The notes: generated from the letters alone by a model not told the origin. Positions 12,348-24,707 are shown, counted from the stretch's first letter. The stretch is 64,000 bases of DNA from Talaromyces rugulosus (GCF_013368755.1 NC_049562.1:2294001-2358000), one strand, 5' to 3'. Made by a program: numbers and translations.

Positions 12348-12388
12348 ATGATTACCCGCGGCAGCAGACACTGTCTTGGAAATGGTAA
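12314..12388 (+). promoter_or_regulatory. Upstream ORF overlapping the PPR-like gene start
   Basis: An ATG at 12,314 opens 24 sense codons (start MLLFLFLLSAPHD) ending in TAA at 12,386-12,388. It overlaps the main ATG at 12,348 in a different frame. If included in the transcript it would reduce main-frame translation. Confidence 0.5.
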
Positions 12389-14816
12389 ACTTTCAGCCTT
12401 TGTGGACAATATCGTTGTTCCAGCAGCAGCAGCAGCACCGAACGAACCTCTGCATTTCCTCTGCCCTCGCTGGCATCAGCCCAACATACGACAAGCTCAT
12501 TGTTCTGCTGCTCTCCGGCCATCTTCGAGTCGTTTGAAGCTGCAAAACTCTCATGACAGATTTTCCCCGTGCTGCAAATCAACACGTTTATTATCGACAC
12601 AATCCGGAAGCAACCCGGTGCAGAGAGAAACCGAAACAGAGAACCCGAGTGCGACTACCGAGCCTCAACATGGCCCCGTGAACAGCCCAAAGACGAGCTC
12701 GCCTACGGGCGACAGCGAAGCCCAATCAAACCATAACCAAGATGCGCCGGAGAACCGGCCGACGAGACCATTCCGCAAACCCGAACTTACGCAATCACAA
12801 AAGAAGCTAAACGTGGCCAAACGAGTGCGAGACGCAGAGGAGAAAAGACTCGAAAACAGACCATACAAAGAGCGGATGAAGGTGGCTTACCGGAAACATG
12901 TTCAAACCTACCGTCGGCTCAACGGGCAGCCCATGAATGCGCCGCACTGGACAGAGATTATGGCGCTGCTCGAAGAGATGTATGCGAAAATACCCAAGGA
13001 GTCAGGCCAGACGAACCGCAAGGAAATCTTTGTGCGCGAGGAGACCGTTGCGCATCTCTGCGGAATGCCAATGTCGGACGAGAATATATGGGATGTCAGT
13101 GCTCGGAATGGTTGTCGTATTCGAGTATTGGATCTGAGTGAGAGTGAAGGCATGTACCGGCGAGTCGTGATATCCGGGTCCACGCGAGCCCTCGAGCTGG
13201 TGGAAAAACGAATACGTCAGATCGAACACGGCCAGGAAGGGGAAAAACAAAAACATAACCCCAAAAAGTTGCTTGGGATAGATAGGCCGCCTATGCCTAT
13301 TATCCCATCAATGCTCGCATTGCATGAGAAAGGTGTCGCCGTGCCTTTTATCCGCTGCGTCTGGGATGATGTGGACTCTGTTGGACTCGAATCTCCTAAG
13401 GAGTTGGATCCAGCTTGGAAGGTACCGGCGTATAGTGTCCCTGGTTTCACATGGTATGTCGACCAATTGATCCGCAGACAGTCGTCAGAAAATACGATTG
13501 ACGTGGAGAGATCACTTGTGACCCTGTTCAAGCGGCCAGAGCTCAAGCCTTATTTTTCTACTGGCGCATTGAACCTGGCCCTCGAGTATCTGTGCAGCCA
13601 TGAACACTTGTCCTCGGCCCGTCTCATATTCAACCAAAGTTTGACTGTGGCTACAACGGAATCTTATAACATCTTTCTTCGGTCGACTGCCCGGCGGCAG
13701 GATCTCAACTTCTTGAAGACACTTCTCGAAAGGATGCAGACGCTCGGGGTTCGGCCAAATGGACAGACTTGGATTGCTTTCTTGCAGTGTCTTATTTCAC
13801 CCAGCCCGCGGCACCAAGTGATGGTGCGCATGAGAGAATTGGGACTCTTGACGGACCGGAGAGTCCTGTACGATGTGATGGAGTATAACATCGACATCAT
13901 GCTTACGGCCCATTTTCGAGATGGCGGTGATGTCTCCTCTTTCCTCGAATCTCTACAGAAGAAATATGGCGATACGGCCGTCTCAATCAAACTGCTCAAC
14001 TTGATCCTGATGGAACTCGCCCCAGCTGGAGAAAGCAGCCGACTAATGGAGGTTTTTGGCGCTTTCAAACGGTACCAATTCACCCCGTCCAACAGCACCA
14101 TTGACTTGGCCTTTTTATTTTTCCGTTCATTCTACGTAGCCATGCCAGCTCTGAGCGAAGTTCTCCACACTTATGAATTCTTTTTGTCTTCCTCAAACTA
14201 TGAAAAGATGTTCATTCTCGCCCTCCGGTCCAAGTCATACAACGCATGTCGGGTCCTTTGGGCATATGCATGCATGAGAGACAAGACCACCCCACTGATG
14301 AGACACATTGTGCGACTCTCCCTGAAGAACCATGCTGTCGACCAACCGCTCAACACCAAGAAGCTAAACTCGTACCTCGGAGCACTTGTGGTCGGACTGA
14401 GGTACCGGGAAAAGGACATAAATCATTCCGAACACATGCAGGCCATGGTACCTCCTCCGCACGCAGAAACCCCGGTGGTGTACGCGACAACGCATATGGA
14501 AGCGTCCAACGTGGATAGATTAAGGCTGATCAAGCGCTTGGTCCTCGACGACAATATATATGGCAAGACTCGTGAGCCCGTCGAGGGACTTTTTCTCATG
14601 TTGGAGGCGGCTATCAGACTCGACCGGGAAACCCCTTGGTTCAGAACCGGGGGAAATGACATGCACGGACGCCCGTTGCCTGAGATTCTCGGTCTGATGA
14701 TGGATGTCCCTTGTCGGGAAAAACCAACCAAAAGTCGCAAAGAGGGGGAGGAAAAGAAAGGGGAAGAAGAAAAAGGCGAAGCCGAGGTGTTGTCGCCTGT
14801 TCTACCCAGCACATAA
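12348..14816 (+). CDS. Predicted mitochondrial RNA-binding protein with PPR-like repeats
   Basis: A single uninterrupted frame of 822 aa. The N-terminus is rich in Arg, Ser and His with few acidic residues, as in a mitochondrial targeting sequence. A low-complexity Pro/Ser/Glu region follows. At about residues 225-290 a segment containing DVSARNGCRIRVLDLSESEG and RRVVISGSTRALELVEKRI has the alternating pattern of a KH-like RNA-binding fold. From about residue 420 on, helical pairs resemble degenerate pentatricopeptide repeats, for example SYNIFLRSTARRQDLNFLKT and RMQTLGVRPNGQTWIAFLQC. The C-terminus is a Lys/Glu tail. A role in mitochondrial mRNA processing or translation is inferred; I do not recognise a named orthologue. 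An upstream ORF overlaps the start. Confidence 0.75.
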   Translation: MITRGSRHCLGNGKLSAFVDNIVVPAAAAAPNEPLHFLCPRWHQPNIRQAHCSAALRPSSSRLKLQNSHDRFSPCCKSTRLLSTQSGSNPVQRETETENPSATTEPQHGPVNSPKTSSPTGDSEAQSNHNQDAPENRPTRPFRKPELTQSQKKLNVAKRVRDAEEKRLENRPYKERMKVAYRKHVQTYRRLNGQPMNAPHWTEIMALLEEMYAKIPKESGQTNRKEIFVREETVAHLCGMPMSDENIWDVSARNGCRIRVLDLSESEGMYRRVVISGSTRALELVEKRIRQIEHGQEGEKQKHNPKKLLGIDRPPMPIIPSMLALHEKGVAVPFIRCVWDDVDSVGLESPKELDPAWKVPAYSVPGFTWYVDQLIRRQSSENTIDVERSLVTLFKRPELKPYFSTGALNLALEYLCSHEHLSSARLIFNQSLTVATTESYNIFLRSTARRQDLNFLKTLLERMQTLGVRPNGQTWIAFLQCLISPSPRHQVMVRMRELGLLTDRRVLYDVMEYNIDIMLTAHFRDGGDVSSFLESLQKKYGDTAVSIKLLNLILMELAPAGESSRLMEVFGAFKRYQFTPSNSTIDLAFLFFRSFYVAMPALSEVLHTYEFFLSSSNYEKMFILALRSKSYNACRVLWAYACMRDKTTPLMRHIVRLSLKNHAVDQPLNTKKLNSYLGALVVGLRYREKDINHSEHMQAMVPPPHAETPVVYATTHMEASNVDRLRLIKRLVLDDNIYGKTREPVEGLFLMLEAAIRLDRETPWFRTGGNDMHGRPLPEILGLMMDVPCREKPTKSRKEGEEKKGEEEKGEAEVLSPVLPST

Positions 14817-15057
14817 TAGCTATCTTGGCTTTGGGTCCAAGCTCTACTCACTATTTCCATGTACTCTATGTCAATGTGGCATCGTTCCACACCTGTACTA
14901 TATAAAATATATAGAATATGTAAATTATATAACACTTTTTGATAAAATGCCCATTGATTCGTTATGTCGTAAAATTGGTGGTATATGGTATGCTATAACA
15001 AGTAAAAAGAAAAATGCCATGCCCAAGTCTATCTATCATCACAAGCGTCGGTACTGT

Positions 15058-15339
15058 TCAAAGAAACTGGCCATTCTCTTGCTTCGAGACTGGCAACGCG
15101 GCGTCTTGATATCCCATGGGGAGCTGATTTGGGTCCATGCCCAGAGGAATACCGTAGGACATGCCTATTGACCCAACACCTTCTTTCAAGTACAGCACCA
15201 GACGATATGCCGAGTTCCCATTCAGATAATAGCGATGCAGGCGTTTGCTTCGAAGAAAGCCGAGGCGTTCGTACAGCTTCATTGCAGCTGTGTTGGTGAC
15301 TTCTGTTTCCAGAGCGACCTTTTTGCCCATTCACGTTAG

Positions 15340-15370
<31 letters not shown>

Positions 15371-15731
15371 GGACAAAAAAAAAAGGTGAACTACTGACTT
15401 CATCAGCATTAAGCTCAATCATCGCATCAATCGCCATGCGCACAAGCTTGGTCGCAATCCCCTGCCCGCGATACTCTTCGCGCACAGCCAACATGGCAAT
15501 ATAACCCCTCTGCGCACCCCTGTGAGATTCCAGTTTCGAGACCACGACGCCGACGAGCGTGTCGTGCTCGTCCATGGCCATGAAACACAGGTGGCCCCAT
15601 TGGTATAGGAAATAGCGGTATACGTAGATGCTGTAGGGCTCGGAGAGGTCCTTGGAGATTAGCTGGCGCATTGCGGGCAGGTACTCGTTCTCGCGAGAGT
15701 TGGTGTATTGGACATAGTGGAGCTTGCTCAT
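15058..15731 (-). CDS. naa30: N-alpha-acetyltransferase Naa30/Mak3, NatC catalytic subunit
   Basis: It transfers acetyl from acetyl-CoA to the N-termini of proteins starting Met plus a hydrophobic residue. Exons are 15731-15399 and 15318-15058, giving 197 aa, close to the usual length. The GNAT fold is clear: beta strands around FMAMDEHDTLVGVVVSKLE, then GYIAMLAVREEYRGQGIATKLV, which contains the acetyl-CoA loop RGQGIA, then ALETEVTNTAAMKLYERLGF and the RLHRYYLNGNSAYRLVLYLK segment typical of Naa30. The C-terminal 35 residues are a family-variable extension. The 80-nt intron contains a CT run and an AT run (plus-strand GA and TA repeats near 15340-15372). Stop codon at 15058. Confidence 0.93.
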
Positions 15732-16411
15732 TTTAATGGCACCATTCGCGAGAGGTTTCGAGAGGTTTCAAGATAGTTAGAGGGGTGGTTTCGAGGGAGG
15801 GGGGTTTCGGAGGTGACGAGTTTGAGTTTGTGAGTTTGTCGGGAGCAGTCGAGAACGAGGGCGGCTAGGCAGTCTAAACGAAAATGAGTGACCAAGGAGT
15901 TGGATTGTTTGAATTCGGTGATATGGCAAAAGAACTCGATCGACTGTTGGGCTGCTGAAGTGCTAGTCTGTCGAGAGAGGACTCGGTTCGGCATCAACAG
16001 TCAACACAGACGGATGTCGATTGCCGCGGACACTTAAGGTTTACAAACGAACCCGATTTCTGCACCTTTGCTGCACCTCCTCCAACTTTATGCACGATCT
16101 ACATTCATCAATTATTGCTATTGCTATTATTATCATTATTGTTCATGCAACAAGGACCCTAAAACAGGGACTGTTTATTTTGTTATTTACAGCCCCTGTC
16201 AATTCCCGTCTGCAGCAGGAACTGGCGGATGCGAACTGACGTCTTGCCATGTGATTGTGGGCTAATCCATTGCGCCGGGCTTTTTTTCTTATCTGCCATC
16301 TCCCCCCCTCTGTTCTTCGTTTTATTTCTACACTTTTTCAAACCTCCGGTTCAGTGGGGGAAAAGATAGCGACAGAACAACCGGTGCCTTGCTGTGCCTC
16401 CAGCAGCGAGT
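15732..16411. promoter_or_regulatory. Divergent promoter region of naa30 and lro1
   Basis: About 680 bases between two divergent starts. No additional gene seen. The lro1 side contains ATT/TAT repeats near 16110-16140 and a C/T-rich leader. Confidence 0.55.
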
Positions 16412-18409
16412 ATGACGAATGTCCGCCGCCGTCCGGTCAACCAGGCCCATCAGGGTGATAATATCAACAACAACAATGGACAGTCAAACCCTCAGCAGGA
16501 TGCTGAAGAATCCCAATCTACATCATCCACTCCCGCCGATGTCGACACAGACGAGAAGCGAACGTTAAGCCCCCTGGTCAAGCTCAAAAGAAACTTATCG
16601 AAGCCCCGCGGCAAGCGTTGGCACAGCGTTGTGTTTATGCTAGGTGGGCTGTTTGGGATATTTGTCGCCGTGTTTTTTGCAAATCATAATGAGGTCATCA
16701 GTCTGGATGCACTGATGGATCTAAATCTGGATTCGTTGATTGATGTTATGCCTCAGGGGATTCTACGGGATGCCAGAGAGTTTACAGTAGGTTTTTTTTT
16801 TTTTTTGGGACAAAGACATGATCGAATGCTAATTGTTTTTCATTAGCAACACGAACGCGATACCGTCAACTACGACTCCTTCTCCGTCGGACTGTATTTG
16901 AAATCCCAAGGCGTTCACGCCAAACACCCCGTGGTCATGATCCCCGGTGTCATTTCGACCGGACTGGAAAGCTGGGGCACCGATACCGACTCACGCCAGT
17001 ATTTCCGCAAGCGACTCTGGGGAAGCTGGAGCATGATGCGAGCGTTGGTCATGGACAAAGCTTCGTGGAAGAACCACATCATGCTCGACAAGGAGACCGG
17101 GCTGGACCCCCCGAACATCAAGCTCCGCGCAGCACAGGGCTTCGACGCGACGGATTTCTTTATTACGGGCTACTGGATATGGAACAAGATTTTGGAAAAC
17201 ATGGCCACTATTGGATACGACCCGACCAACGCGTTTTCCGCAGCGTACGACTGGCGGCTCTCGTATATCAACCTGGAGACGCGAGACCAGTACTTTAGCC
17301 GGATCAAGTCGTACATTGAGACGACAGTCAGCGTGGGCGGGGTGAAGATCGCACTGGTCTCGCACAGCATGGGCTCACAAGTGGTGATGCATTTTTTCAA
17401 ATGGGTGGAAAGCGAGAACCACGGCAAGGGGGGCAAGGACTGGGTTAACCGCCATATCGATTCCTGGGTCAATATCAGCGGCTGCATGCTCGGCGCCGTC
17501 AAGGGCCTGACCGCAGTGCTCTCGGGCGAGATGCGCGACACGGCACAGCTGAATGCCTTTGCCGTGTATGGGCTCGAGAGATTCTTGTCCAAGGACGAAC
17601 GCGCCGACATCTTCCGCGCCATGCCGGGCATTTCGAGTATGCTGCCCAAGGGCGGCGATGCGGTCTGGGGAAATGCAACCTGGGCACCGGACGACCAACC
17701 GGACAAGAAAAATTTCACATATGGCAGCTTTCTCAACTTCCGCGAGGTCAATTCGTCCTGGACGAGCCAGAACCTGACCATGGAGGGAAGTCTCGCGTAC
17801 CTCTTCAACCAGTCCGAAGACTGGTACCGCCACCAAGTCGAAACCAGCTATTCGCAAGGGGTAGCACACACACGCGCCGAAGTGGAAGCCAACGAAAACG
17901 ATCCACGCAAATGGCTCAACCCTCTCGAATCACGCTTACCTTTAGCCCCCGATCTGAAAATCTACTGTTTCTACGGCGTCGGCAAACCCACTGAGCGCGC
18001 GTATTTCTATCAAGAAGAACACGACCCGCTCACCCGCCTCAACGTCTCCATCGACACCACCGTCACCGAACAACCCGATGGCGCAGACCACGGCGTCGTC
18101 ATGGGCGAAGGTGACGGTACCGTAAACCTGCTAAGCACGGGCTACATGTGTTCGCGCGGCTGGAAGGATATCAAACGCTACAACCCAGCCGGTATCAAAA
18201 TCACAGTCCATGAAATGCCGCACGAGCCCGACAGTTTTTCGGCGCGCGGAGGTCCTAATACCGCAGATCATGTGGATATCCTTGGACGAGCCTCGTTGAA
18301 TGATTTGCTATTGCGTGTGGCTGGTGGGAAAGGTCATGAGATTGAGGAGAATTACGTGTCCAATATTAGAGAGTATGCGCGGAAAGTCAAGATCACAGAT
18401 GATGAATAG
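16412..18409 (+). CDS. lro1: Phospholipid:diacylglycerol acyltransferase Lro1
   Basis: It makes triacylglycerol in the ER and lipid droplets by moving an acyl chain from a phospholipid to diacylglycerol. Exons 16412-16786 and 16847-18409 encode 645 aa, typical for fungal PDAT. The N-terminus is cytosolic and polar. One membrane anchor follows (SVVFMLGGLFGIFVAVFFAN, about residues 72-91). The lumenal LCAT-type alpha/beta hydrolase begins with PVVMIPGVISTGLESW. It carries the nucleophile motif SHSMG, a candidate Asp in EGDGTVNLLSTGYM, and a candidate His in TADHVDILGR. The start is the only ATG in frame before the anchor. The intron has a long T run before its branch site. Confidence 0.95.
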
Positions 18410-19806
18410 ATAAAGATATACATTTTTATGTCCCTTAGGGTTACGGTTTAGATTTTGGGGTCTTGGCTGGCGTGGCTGCTTTTTCTTTTTTTTGGTCTTG
18501 TAGACATGTAATTAATTCGACACGAGTATATCCGTTGTATAGGTCAATCAATCAGATAATTGCAGATATTAATATACTTAACCTGGTTAAACTGTGTGTA
18601 AATTGATATCAATATCATGATATATTGACTGTATAGATTGAACTACGAGTCTACAATAGTTCGAGCAAGTGAGAGGTATTAGTGTATGCATTGTACTATC
18701 ATTAATAATATTGATTGATACCACGATCAAAATCACCAGGAAAGAAAGAAAAAAGGCCAGCAAAAAAAACAGAACCCTATTTCATCTCCTGACTGATCGA
18801 TTCATGGCGGTGATATTCCTCTCGGAAGTTCATCATAGCAGTGCAGGTATGCCTCCGTCGGCCATGCCCTTACACGTTGCAATTGATGATCCATTTCTCT
18901 CCAATTTCCCATGCACCAATGTTTAAAAAGGTTCTTCAAGCCACCACACATCCCCTAAGAAAAGCAAAGATGATACACACACACCTCGGTTTCAATCACA
19001 CATCAGCTGCTCGGGAAAGTAGCCGAACTGCTCAACAAGTGTAATCACGAGAGTGGCGCCAAATCTCTATTGTTGTTGTTGTAAGATACGCCTGTCGCCG
19101 AAACCGACAGTCGCGTTCTATAAGCACAGCGAGTGAAGTGCTGTAAATGCAATCCTGGTTCCAGAAAAAATCAAATTGTTGTTTTTTTTGTATCCCGTTC
19201 TCCAGGCTCCAATGTAAGCGAGTGACATGAAATTCGTTATATGGTGAAAAAGAGCAACCAAGCCGAGAAGCGAAAAGAAAAGGATGGCTTGGTTGTTGAA
19301 AAAATTGGTAGCGAAAGACACGGTGAGAATAGAAAGGTACTGCCTCGAGAGGCAGAAATTAAAAGTGGTAATGTACAAGCGAAGGTCTCCAACGGCAGCA
19401 GGCGAGATTCCGTGGCTGAATCGAAAATAAAGACGCCAGAAATATCGTCGACTGCCGGAATTAATATTATGGACGGAGGTTGACCGGGTTTGGTGTCGAA
19501 AAATCCAAAATCGGTAAATATGTGCATCGCTTGTTGATGCTATACATGTATAGCAACAGCAAGTCCAGTTGCACCGAATAAAATGCACCGGTGAAAAATG
19601 GACCAAAGCGAGAAAGGGGGAGAAAAAATCTCAAATTATTACAACACAAGATGATGCTCCTGCGCAGTTTGAAATTAAAACTTGCGCAGTGGACCGATAA
19701 CAGCGCTAGCGAAATCAGCGATGCAAAGTGTCGACGGGAGGACGGCCGTCGATCATGTATATCCACAGTTGACGGGGTCTATGAGGTCTGTTCTGAGGGT
19801 GTTTGT
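18410..19806. other. Intergenic between convergent lro1 and aur1
   Basis: About 1.4 kb. AT-rich, with short frames on both strands that lack codon bias or motifs. Poly(T)/(A) tracts near 18480 and 19180 fit 3' UTR ends of the converging genes. Confidence 0.65.
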
Positions 19807-21187
19807 TCAAAGTTTGTTCCCTAATGGGCGCGCCGCTTCAATATCGGAATATGAGGCTAATGTCTCGCCTTCCCAGAGGTGCTGATCCTCGGTCGGGCTG
19901 AGAGAGCCGGATGAGATAGAGGACGATGAACCCACAGTCCACTCGTCACTATCAAGGTTCACATCTCCATCCAGATGAGCCAAGTCGTAACCACCCTCAT
20001 CTGGACCGTTTCCTCTTTCGATGTAATCGTAATCCCAGCGGAATTTTTTGTCGCGCTGGATTCTCGGCAGGAATCGAGCCTTGGCAAAATAGAATGCCAC
20101 AGCAGCAAGAATGCCACCGGTGACCAAGTCAACGGCATAGTGGTGAGACAGGTACATGGTAGCCCACCACATCCACAAGGTGTAGGTCACAAAGAGCGGC
20201 TTCAGCTTGGGGAAGACGTGGCTCATGAAGAGAGCTGCAAGGGTCGAATCCGCAGCGTGAAGAGATGGGAAGGCACCAAAGACCACGGGAGATGCGTGGA
20301 ATCCAGAGGTATACAGGTCAATACCAAGCAGGGCATCAATCCGGGCCAAACCTGCTGGATCGCCTTGCATCGAGTAGTCGGCCGGAGCAAGGCCAAATCG
20401 ATTTTCGTACCATGGGGGAGAGCATGGGAAAATCAACTGAATGGAGACAGCTGTCAAGCTGATATAACCAAGAGTCTTGGCGAACACAGGGACAGTTCCG
20501 GGGGGGCCGAAGATGAACATGATGATCGAGACCACAAAAGGCGCTCCATAGTGGCACAGGCCGTAAGGGATCCAGGCCAAAACATCGAGGACGGTGCTCT
20601 GGTGGGCCGACAAGATGTTGCTGATGTTGGCTCCGTACAGAATGTTTTCCAAAGCCGGAAGGACGCGAACCCAGATACCCGGGCGCATCTCGGATGGAAC
20701 GAACCTGTAACATTAGTCAGTTGAATTCAACAATAGCAAAAAAAGCGGTGGAAACGTACTGGCAGGCGTAGAAGAAGATTAGCCAAGCAGCTACTGGAAG
20801 AAAAGGCAGAAAAAACTGCCGGGTGATGGGTAGGAGAAGCGAGGTCAGGAGTAGTGAGGCAATGGCGGTTTTACCCATCGGGCCGGGGGCCTGAATGAGC
20901 GAGAGTGAAAATATTCCAATAATCATGAGCAAGAGATATTGGAAGTCGTAGGCGCTCCACCGGTACGACTGTAGAGACCGCAATGTATCCCTAGGAGAGA
21001 AGGACGTCTGCATGGAAGCGATAGACGAAGCTGGGGACTGGCGACTGCGTAAGCGCGATCGCAGTCTCCGTCGCATGCGATGCGGCATGAGTAGTTTGAA
21101 TGACCGCCATGGCATGACCGGAATCTTGCTAAACTGTGTGTGCTGCCGATCCTTCCAGGCCGGTATCGATATCGACGGGTTCATCAT
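19807..21187 (-). CDS. aur1: Inositol phosphorylceramide synthase Aur1
   Basis: It transfers phosphoinositol from phosphatidylinositol to ceramide in the Golgi. The step is essential in fungi and is the target of aureobasidin A. Exons 21187-20760 and 20704-19807 encode 441 aa. After a basic N-terminus come several membrane helices (for example YLLLMIIGIFSLSLIQ and ASLLLTSLLLPIT). The PAP2-like catalytic motifs are present as FGAFPSLHAADS and YLSHHYAVDLVTGG; the two His in these motifs and the Asp act in catalysis in this family. The tail is acidic and Ser-rich, ending PLGNKL. The frame is open upstream of the chosen Met without an ATG, and a second Met follows directly, so the start could be one codon later. 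Confidence 0.94.
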
Positions 21188-23738
21188 GGTGAAGGTGGGA
21201 CGAGCAAGACCGGATCCTGCTTTCCCTGGATGTGAATGTGTCGACACAACACGGCGACGGCGACGTAGGGGCGACGACCGGTTTTATCGCTTCCCTCCTC
21301 CTTGAATGGTTCTGAGCTATCCACAACGAGACTGAGCCACGGTGGAACTGCTTGCTTGTGCACACACACACACACACACACACACACAGCCTCAACAGGA
21401 GGAATTCAGCCCCCTTTTGAACAGGCCGATAAGCGAGGCAATCGGCGGAGGGAGAGGATAGTCGCGACAGACGACGACGGCAACGACAACGGCAGCAGCA
21501 GCGGCAACAACACGACGACGGAATAATGAAGGAGAGTGAAGACGGCAACGGGCGGACAGAGGGATAAAAGAGAAAAGGGAGGGAAGAAAAAGCTTGGACA
21601 AGGACGTGAGGAGACCGAGAGAGAGAGAGAGCGCAGCATCTGATTTCTGACGGAGCAAGAAGGGGGGCGGCGGGTACCATTACAGGCCAAGACGCGCGCT
21701 GATTGGCGCCGGGCGGCCCGCGGGGCGGATTGGGCAGGCGGCGCGTATTGGTATTACGGTATTACGTACGGCTGGTAATGGCGTCACTGACTTGGAGGCG
21801 GATGAGCCGGATATCGAGTATTCTGCGTATTTGCATACGGTGTCTGTATTCTAAGTAAGTTTTTGTAGTGACAGCACATGACCAGGTGCATTTGCTGGTG
21901 CAGCATTTCATAGCATCTGATGCAATATAGTACTACCATTTGCTAGTAAATACTAAAGAATAGCTCGCTGCTTGCCTTAGGCCCTTTTAACTACGCGGGC
22001 GCCAAAGAATAATGCCAAAACCAAGTGCAATTTGCAATTTCTCCCGGTGGGGCCGTCTTACCCAAAGCAGGCCAGCGCCAAGACACTAGCAGACAGATCA
22101 CAGCCCGAGATTGGCTTAGCCGCCCCAGCTCCCCAATTTTCATCTTCCCTCGATTCTACTTGTGCACTTATTCCCTATGCCCTTGCTTGCTAGTTGAACT
22201 TGGAAAAAGCGTTGGGTTGGCTCGTGCTGCCTCCAGCCTCCTCGAGTCCTAGCAGAGTCTCGCCCAGACTTAATTCGCTCGTCTCCGGCCGGGCACGGAG
22301 GCTACTAAGTACTAGTAAGTAGTAACGCCTACTAGTATATAAGCACGCAGGTTTGCAGCCGAAGCACCCGGGGACGCTGGTGATCGTTTGTTTAGCTGCA
22401 TGTCCTCGCGAATCGTCAACAGTGCATTGTGCCGGCGATTCGCTGTGTGATGTCGGCGCGTGATAAGGCCAATCGCTGTTAACTAGTATAAACCTACTAT
22501 GCAGCTGCACAACACCCAACTTGGCAGAGCATTTGCCATTATTGTGCAGCAGTAGTCTGGTGTAGTCTGATGTACTACTAACTAACTGAGTAATAATGAA
22601 TGCGCATAACTTCTATAACGGGACTAGTGGTAAAATAATGCAAAAGGAATACGGCGGATACGGAGATTACGGCAAGGAAGACTTTTTTCGTCCGCCGGCC
22701 GAGCCAAGTTCCGACACGCCGAAGCAAGCCCGATAAATTAGTACCAAGTAACTATCACATGTGCTTCAATTTTGAATATGATTGTTTTAAATTATTTTAG
22801 CTTTCATTAAAAAGATGCAAAAGATACCACCGATCCTGCCGCCGAGCTCCCCGCCAATAGTAATACAGTAATACTGTCCAAACCATCCGGCGCAAATTAT
22901 TCCTTGGCAGGTCGACCAATCCAATGCATCTTTCTATTAATACACCCAGCCAGCTCATTTTATTTAGTACGTACGGAGTATTCTAATAATAATAATGTCC
23001 AGCAGCGACACTACTCCAGCCGCACAGTTCAACAGCCAGCCCACGTGCAGCCATCTTATTCATCCGTACTGAATACGCGTAACTCAGGAGCCCTAATAAT
23101 AATAATAATTAATTGCGCGCTCTGCTGTCGCACCATGGGGCCAAACTCAGCCCAGCTGAACGTGTGGCGGTGTCAACAGCGCCTCGCTGGTATTACAACA
23201 CTTTTCGTACCGGTGATAATACAGGTAGGTACATAGATACATACGTACGTACGCCCCTTACAGGTACATGATGCAGATGACTTCAACGGCAACTTGGCAA
23301 TGGCGATGCTGGTGTTGACTGATTGACATCATATGATGTCACGACTTATATAGAGATATATAAACATATACATATATATGTGTATATATAATGATTTCTA
23401 TATGTTTTTGGCTAATTAATGAGTATATGTATGTATTTGTGTAGAGTTCACTATGCATAGATGGCAGCCCATACATTGTACATCAAATTTCCTATTTAGG
23501 AATGTATCCACAACACCAAGTGACCTCTTCCTCTTACTTATGTAGTCTACATGTATACACATCTAGAACATTTGAACATTTTAAATTTAACAAATCAAGC
23601 AAACATATCATTAAACAAATACCCCGACCTTTTGAACCCATCCTAAACCCACCAAACCCACCAAACGCCCGATGATAACGCCTCAAATGTCTTGTCATAT
23701 ATTTACATCCATCAGTTTTTTTTTTTTTTTTTCATTGC
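21188..23738. other. 2.5-kb gene-free region with aur1 leader
   Basis: The first 500 bases are the aur1 5' region, with a CA microsatellite and purine-rich repeats. From 21,780 to 23,730 the sequence is AT-rich, with many TACTAGTA/TAATAATA/ATACGTAC words and no convincing frame. I see no transposase, LTR or RNA gene here. Confidence 0.65.
21361..21388. repeat. (CA)14 microsatellite
   Basis: Fourteen perfect CA units about 175 bases upstream of the aur1 start, probably in the promoter or leader. Confidence 0.95.
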
Positions 23739-24707
23739 TTATCTCGACCCAAGCAATTGAAACAACTTGACCAACCCCATGGCCGCCCCGGCCGCCACAC
23801 CCCCTACAATAACCATCTGCACACCCCCAAACAATCCCCTCAAAACATCCGCGCGCCTTTTCCACCCAGACACAAAACACGTCTTCCCATACCCAAACAC
23901 AAACAAGGCAACCACCATTGTCGCTGCAGACCACGCCAATGCATGAAAAGCATCATCAGGGCCGACAAAAAAGTACGGCACCAACGGTACAAACCCGCCG
24001 ATAAAGTACCCCAATGCAATCGTTATGGCGCATGTTATTGCCCGTGATCCGGAAGGTTCGGGCAATGTGTGATGGAAGTTCATGAGGAATGAAGGCAAAT
24101 TAGGGGAGTCGGCCAGATGGCTGCTTAGTTCCGAGACCAGCTGGTCGGGCAGCTCGTAAGGAGCAAAAATATCAGAAATGAGGGTGCTGGTGGTTTCGGG
24201 GTTGGTGGCGGTTTGTTGGCATGTTTTTTTGAGCGTTGCGCGGTATGATTCTCTATTTATTTTTTATTAGCTTTTCACAATCATTCTTTGATAGTGATGG
24301 TTTTTTTGAAAAAAAAAAAAAAAAAAAAAAAAGATAACGCACTCTTCGCTCTTCGCTCCAAGATACCCCCCCAATCCCATCGAAATCGCACCAGCAATCA
24401 ACTCGGCCAGCCCGCCAAAGACAACAACCCTGGTATCCTCGAGAGTCGACAGGCCCGCCGTGAGGGCAAAGGGTACTGTCATGCCATCGGACAGTCCGAT
24501 AATGGCATCGGATATCACGCGCGCATCGACGAAGCTTTTTTTTGGTTGTTGTTGCTGCTGCTGCTGCATGAGATTGCCGGTATCTAACGGTGCTTCGACA
24601 TCCCTGCTCAGCGGTAACTGGGTGTCTTTCTCCACGTCTGAAAAGGACGAACTGTCTGAGACGGGCGAGTACTGAGCCAGCAGGTTCTTGACGGAGGAGA
24701 ACGACAT
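23739..24707 (-). CDS. ccc1: Vacuolar iron/manganese transporter, Ccc1/VIT1 family
   Basis: It moves Fe2+ (and Mn2+) from the cytosol into the vacuole and so protects against metal overload. Exons 24707-24343 and 24252-23739 encode 292 aa. A polar N-terminus with a short poly-Gln run (about residues 48-54) leads into the first VIT helices: SDAIIGLSDGMTVPFALTAG (the conserved DGxxVPFALTAG) and ELIAGAISMGLGGYLGAKSE. A cytosolic metal-binding helical region rich in Glu, Asp and Cys follows. The last three helices are in the C-terminal half (AITIALGYFIGGFVPLVPYF, a Trp/Ala-rich helix, then GGVQMVIVGGVAAGAAMGL). The intron contains 24 consecutive A on the plus strand (T on the coding strand). In yeast and Aspergillus such genes respond to iron; I could not identify a HapX/SreA site with confidence. 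Confidence 0.92.
24309..24332. repeat. Poly(A) tract of 24 inside ccc1 intron
   Basis: Homopolymer of 24 A on the plus strand; read on the coding strand it is a T run just after the donor. It is likely to vary in length between strains and to be error-prone in sequencing. Confidence 0.9.

Noticed and set aside
17170..17808. 212-codon minus-strand frame
   Set aside because: Antisense to the lro1 catalytic domain.
19975..20724. 249-codon plus-strand frame
   Set aside because: Antisense shadow of aur1 exon 2; no motifs of its own.
21361..21388. CA array as a possible CRISPR-like or structured repeat
   Set aside because: Simple dinucleotide microsatellite with no spacers.
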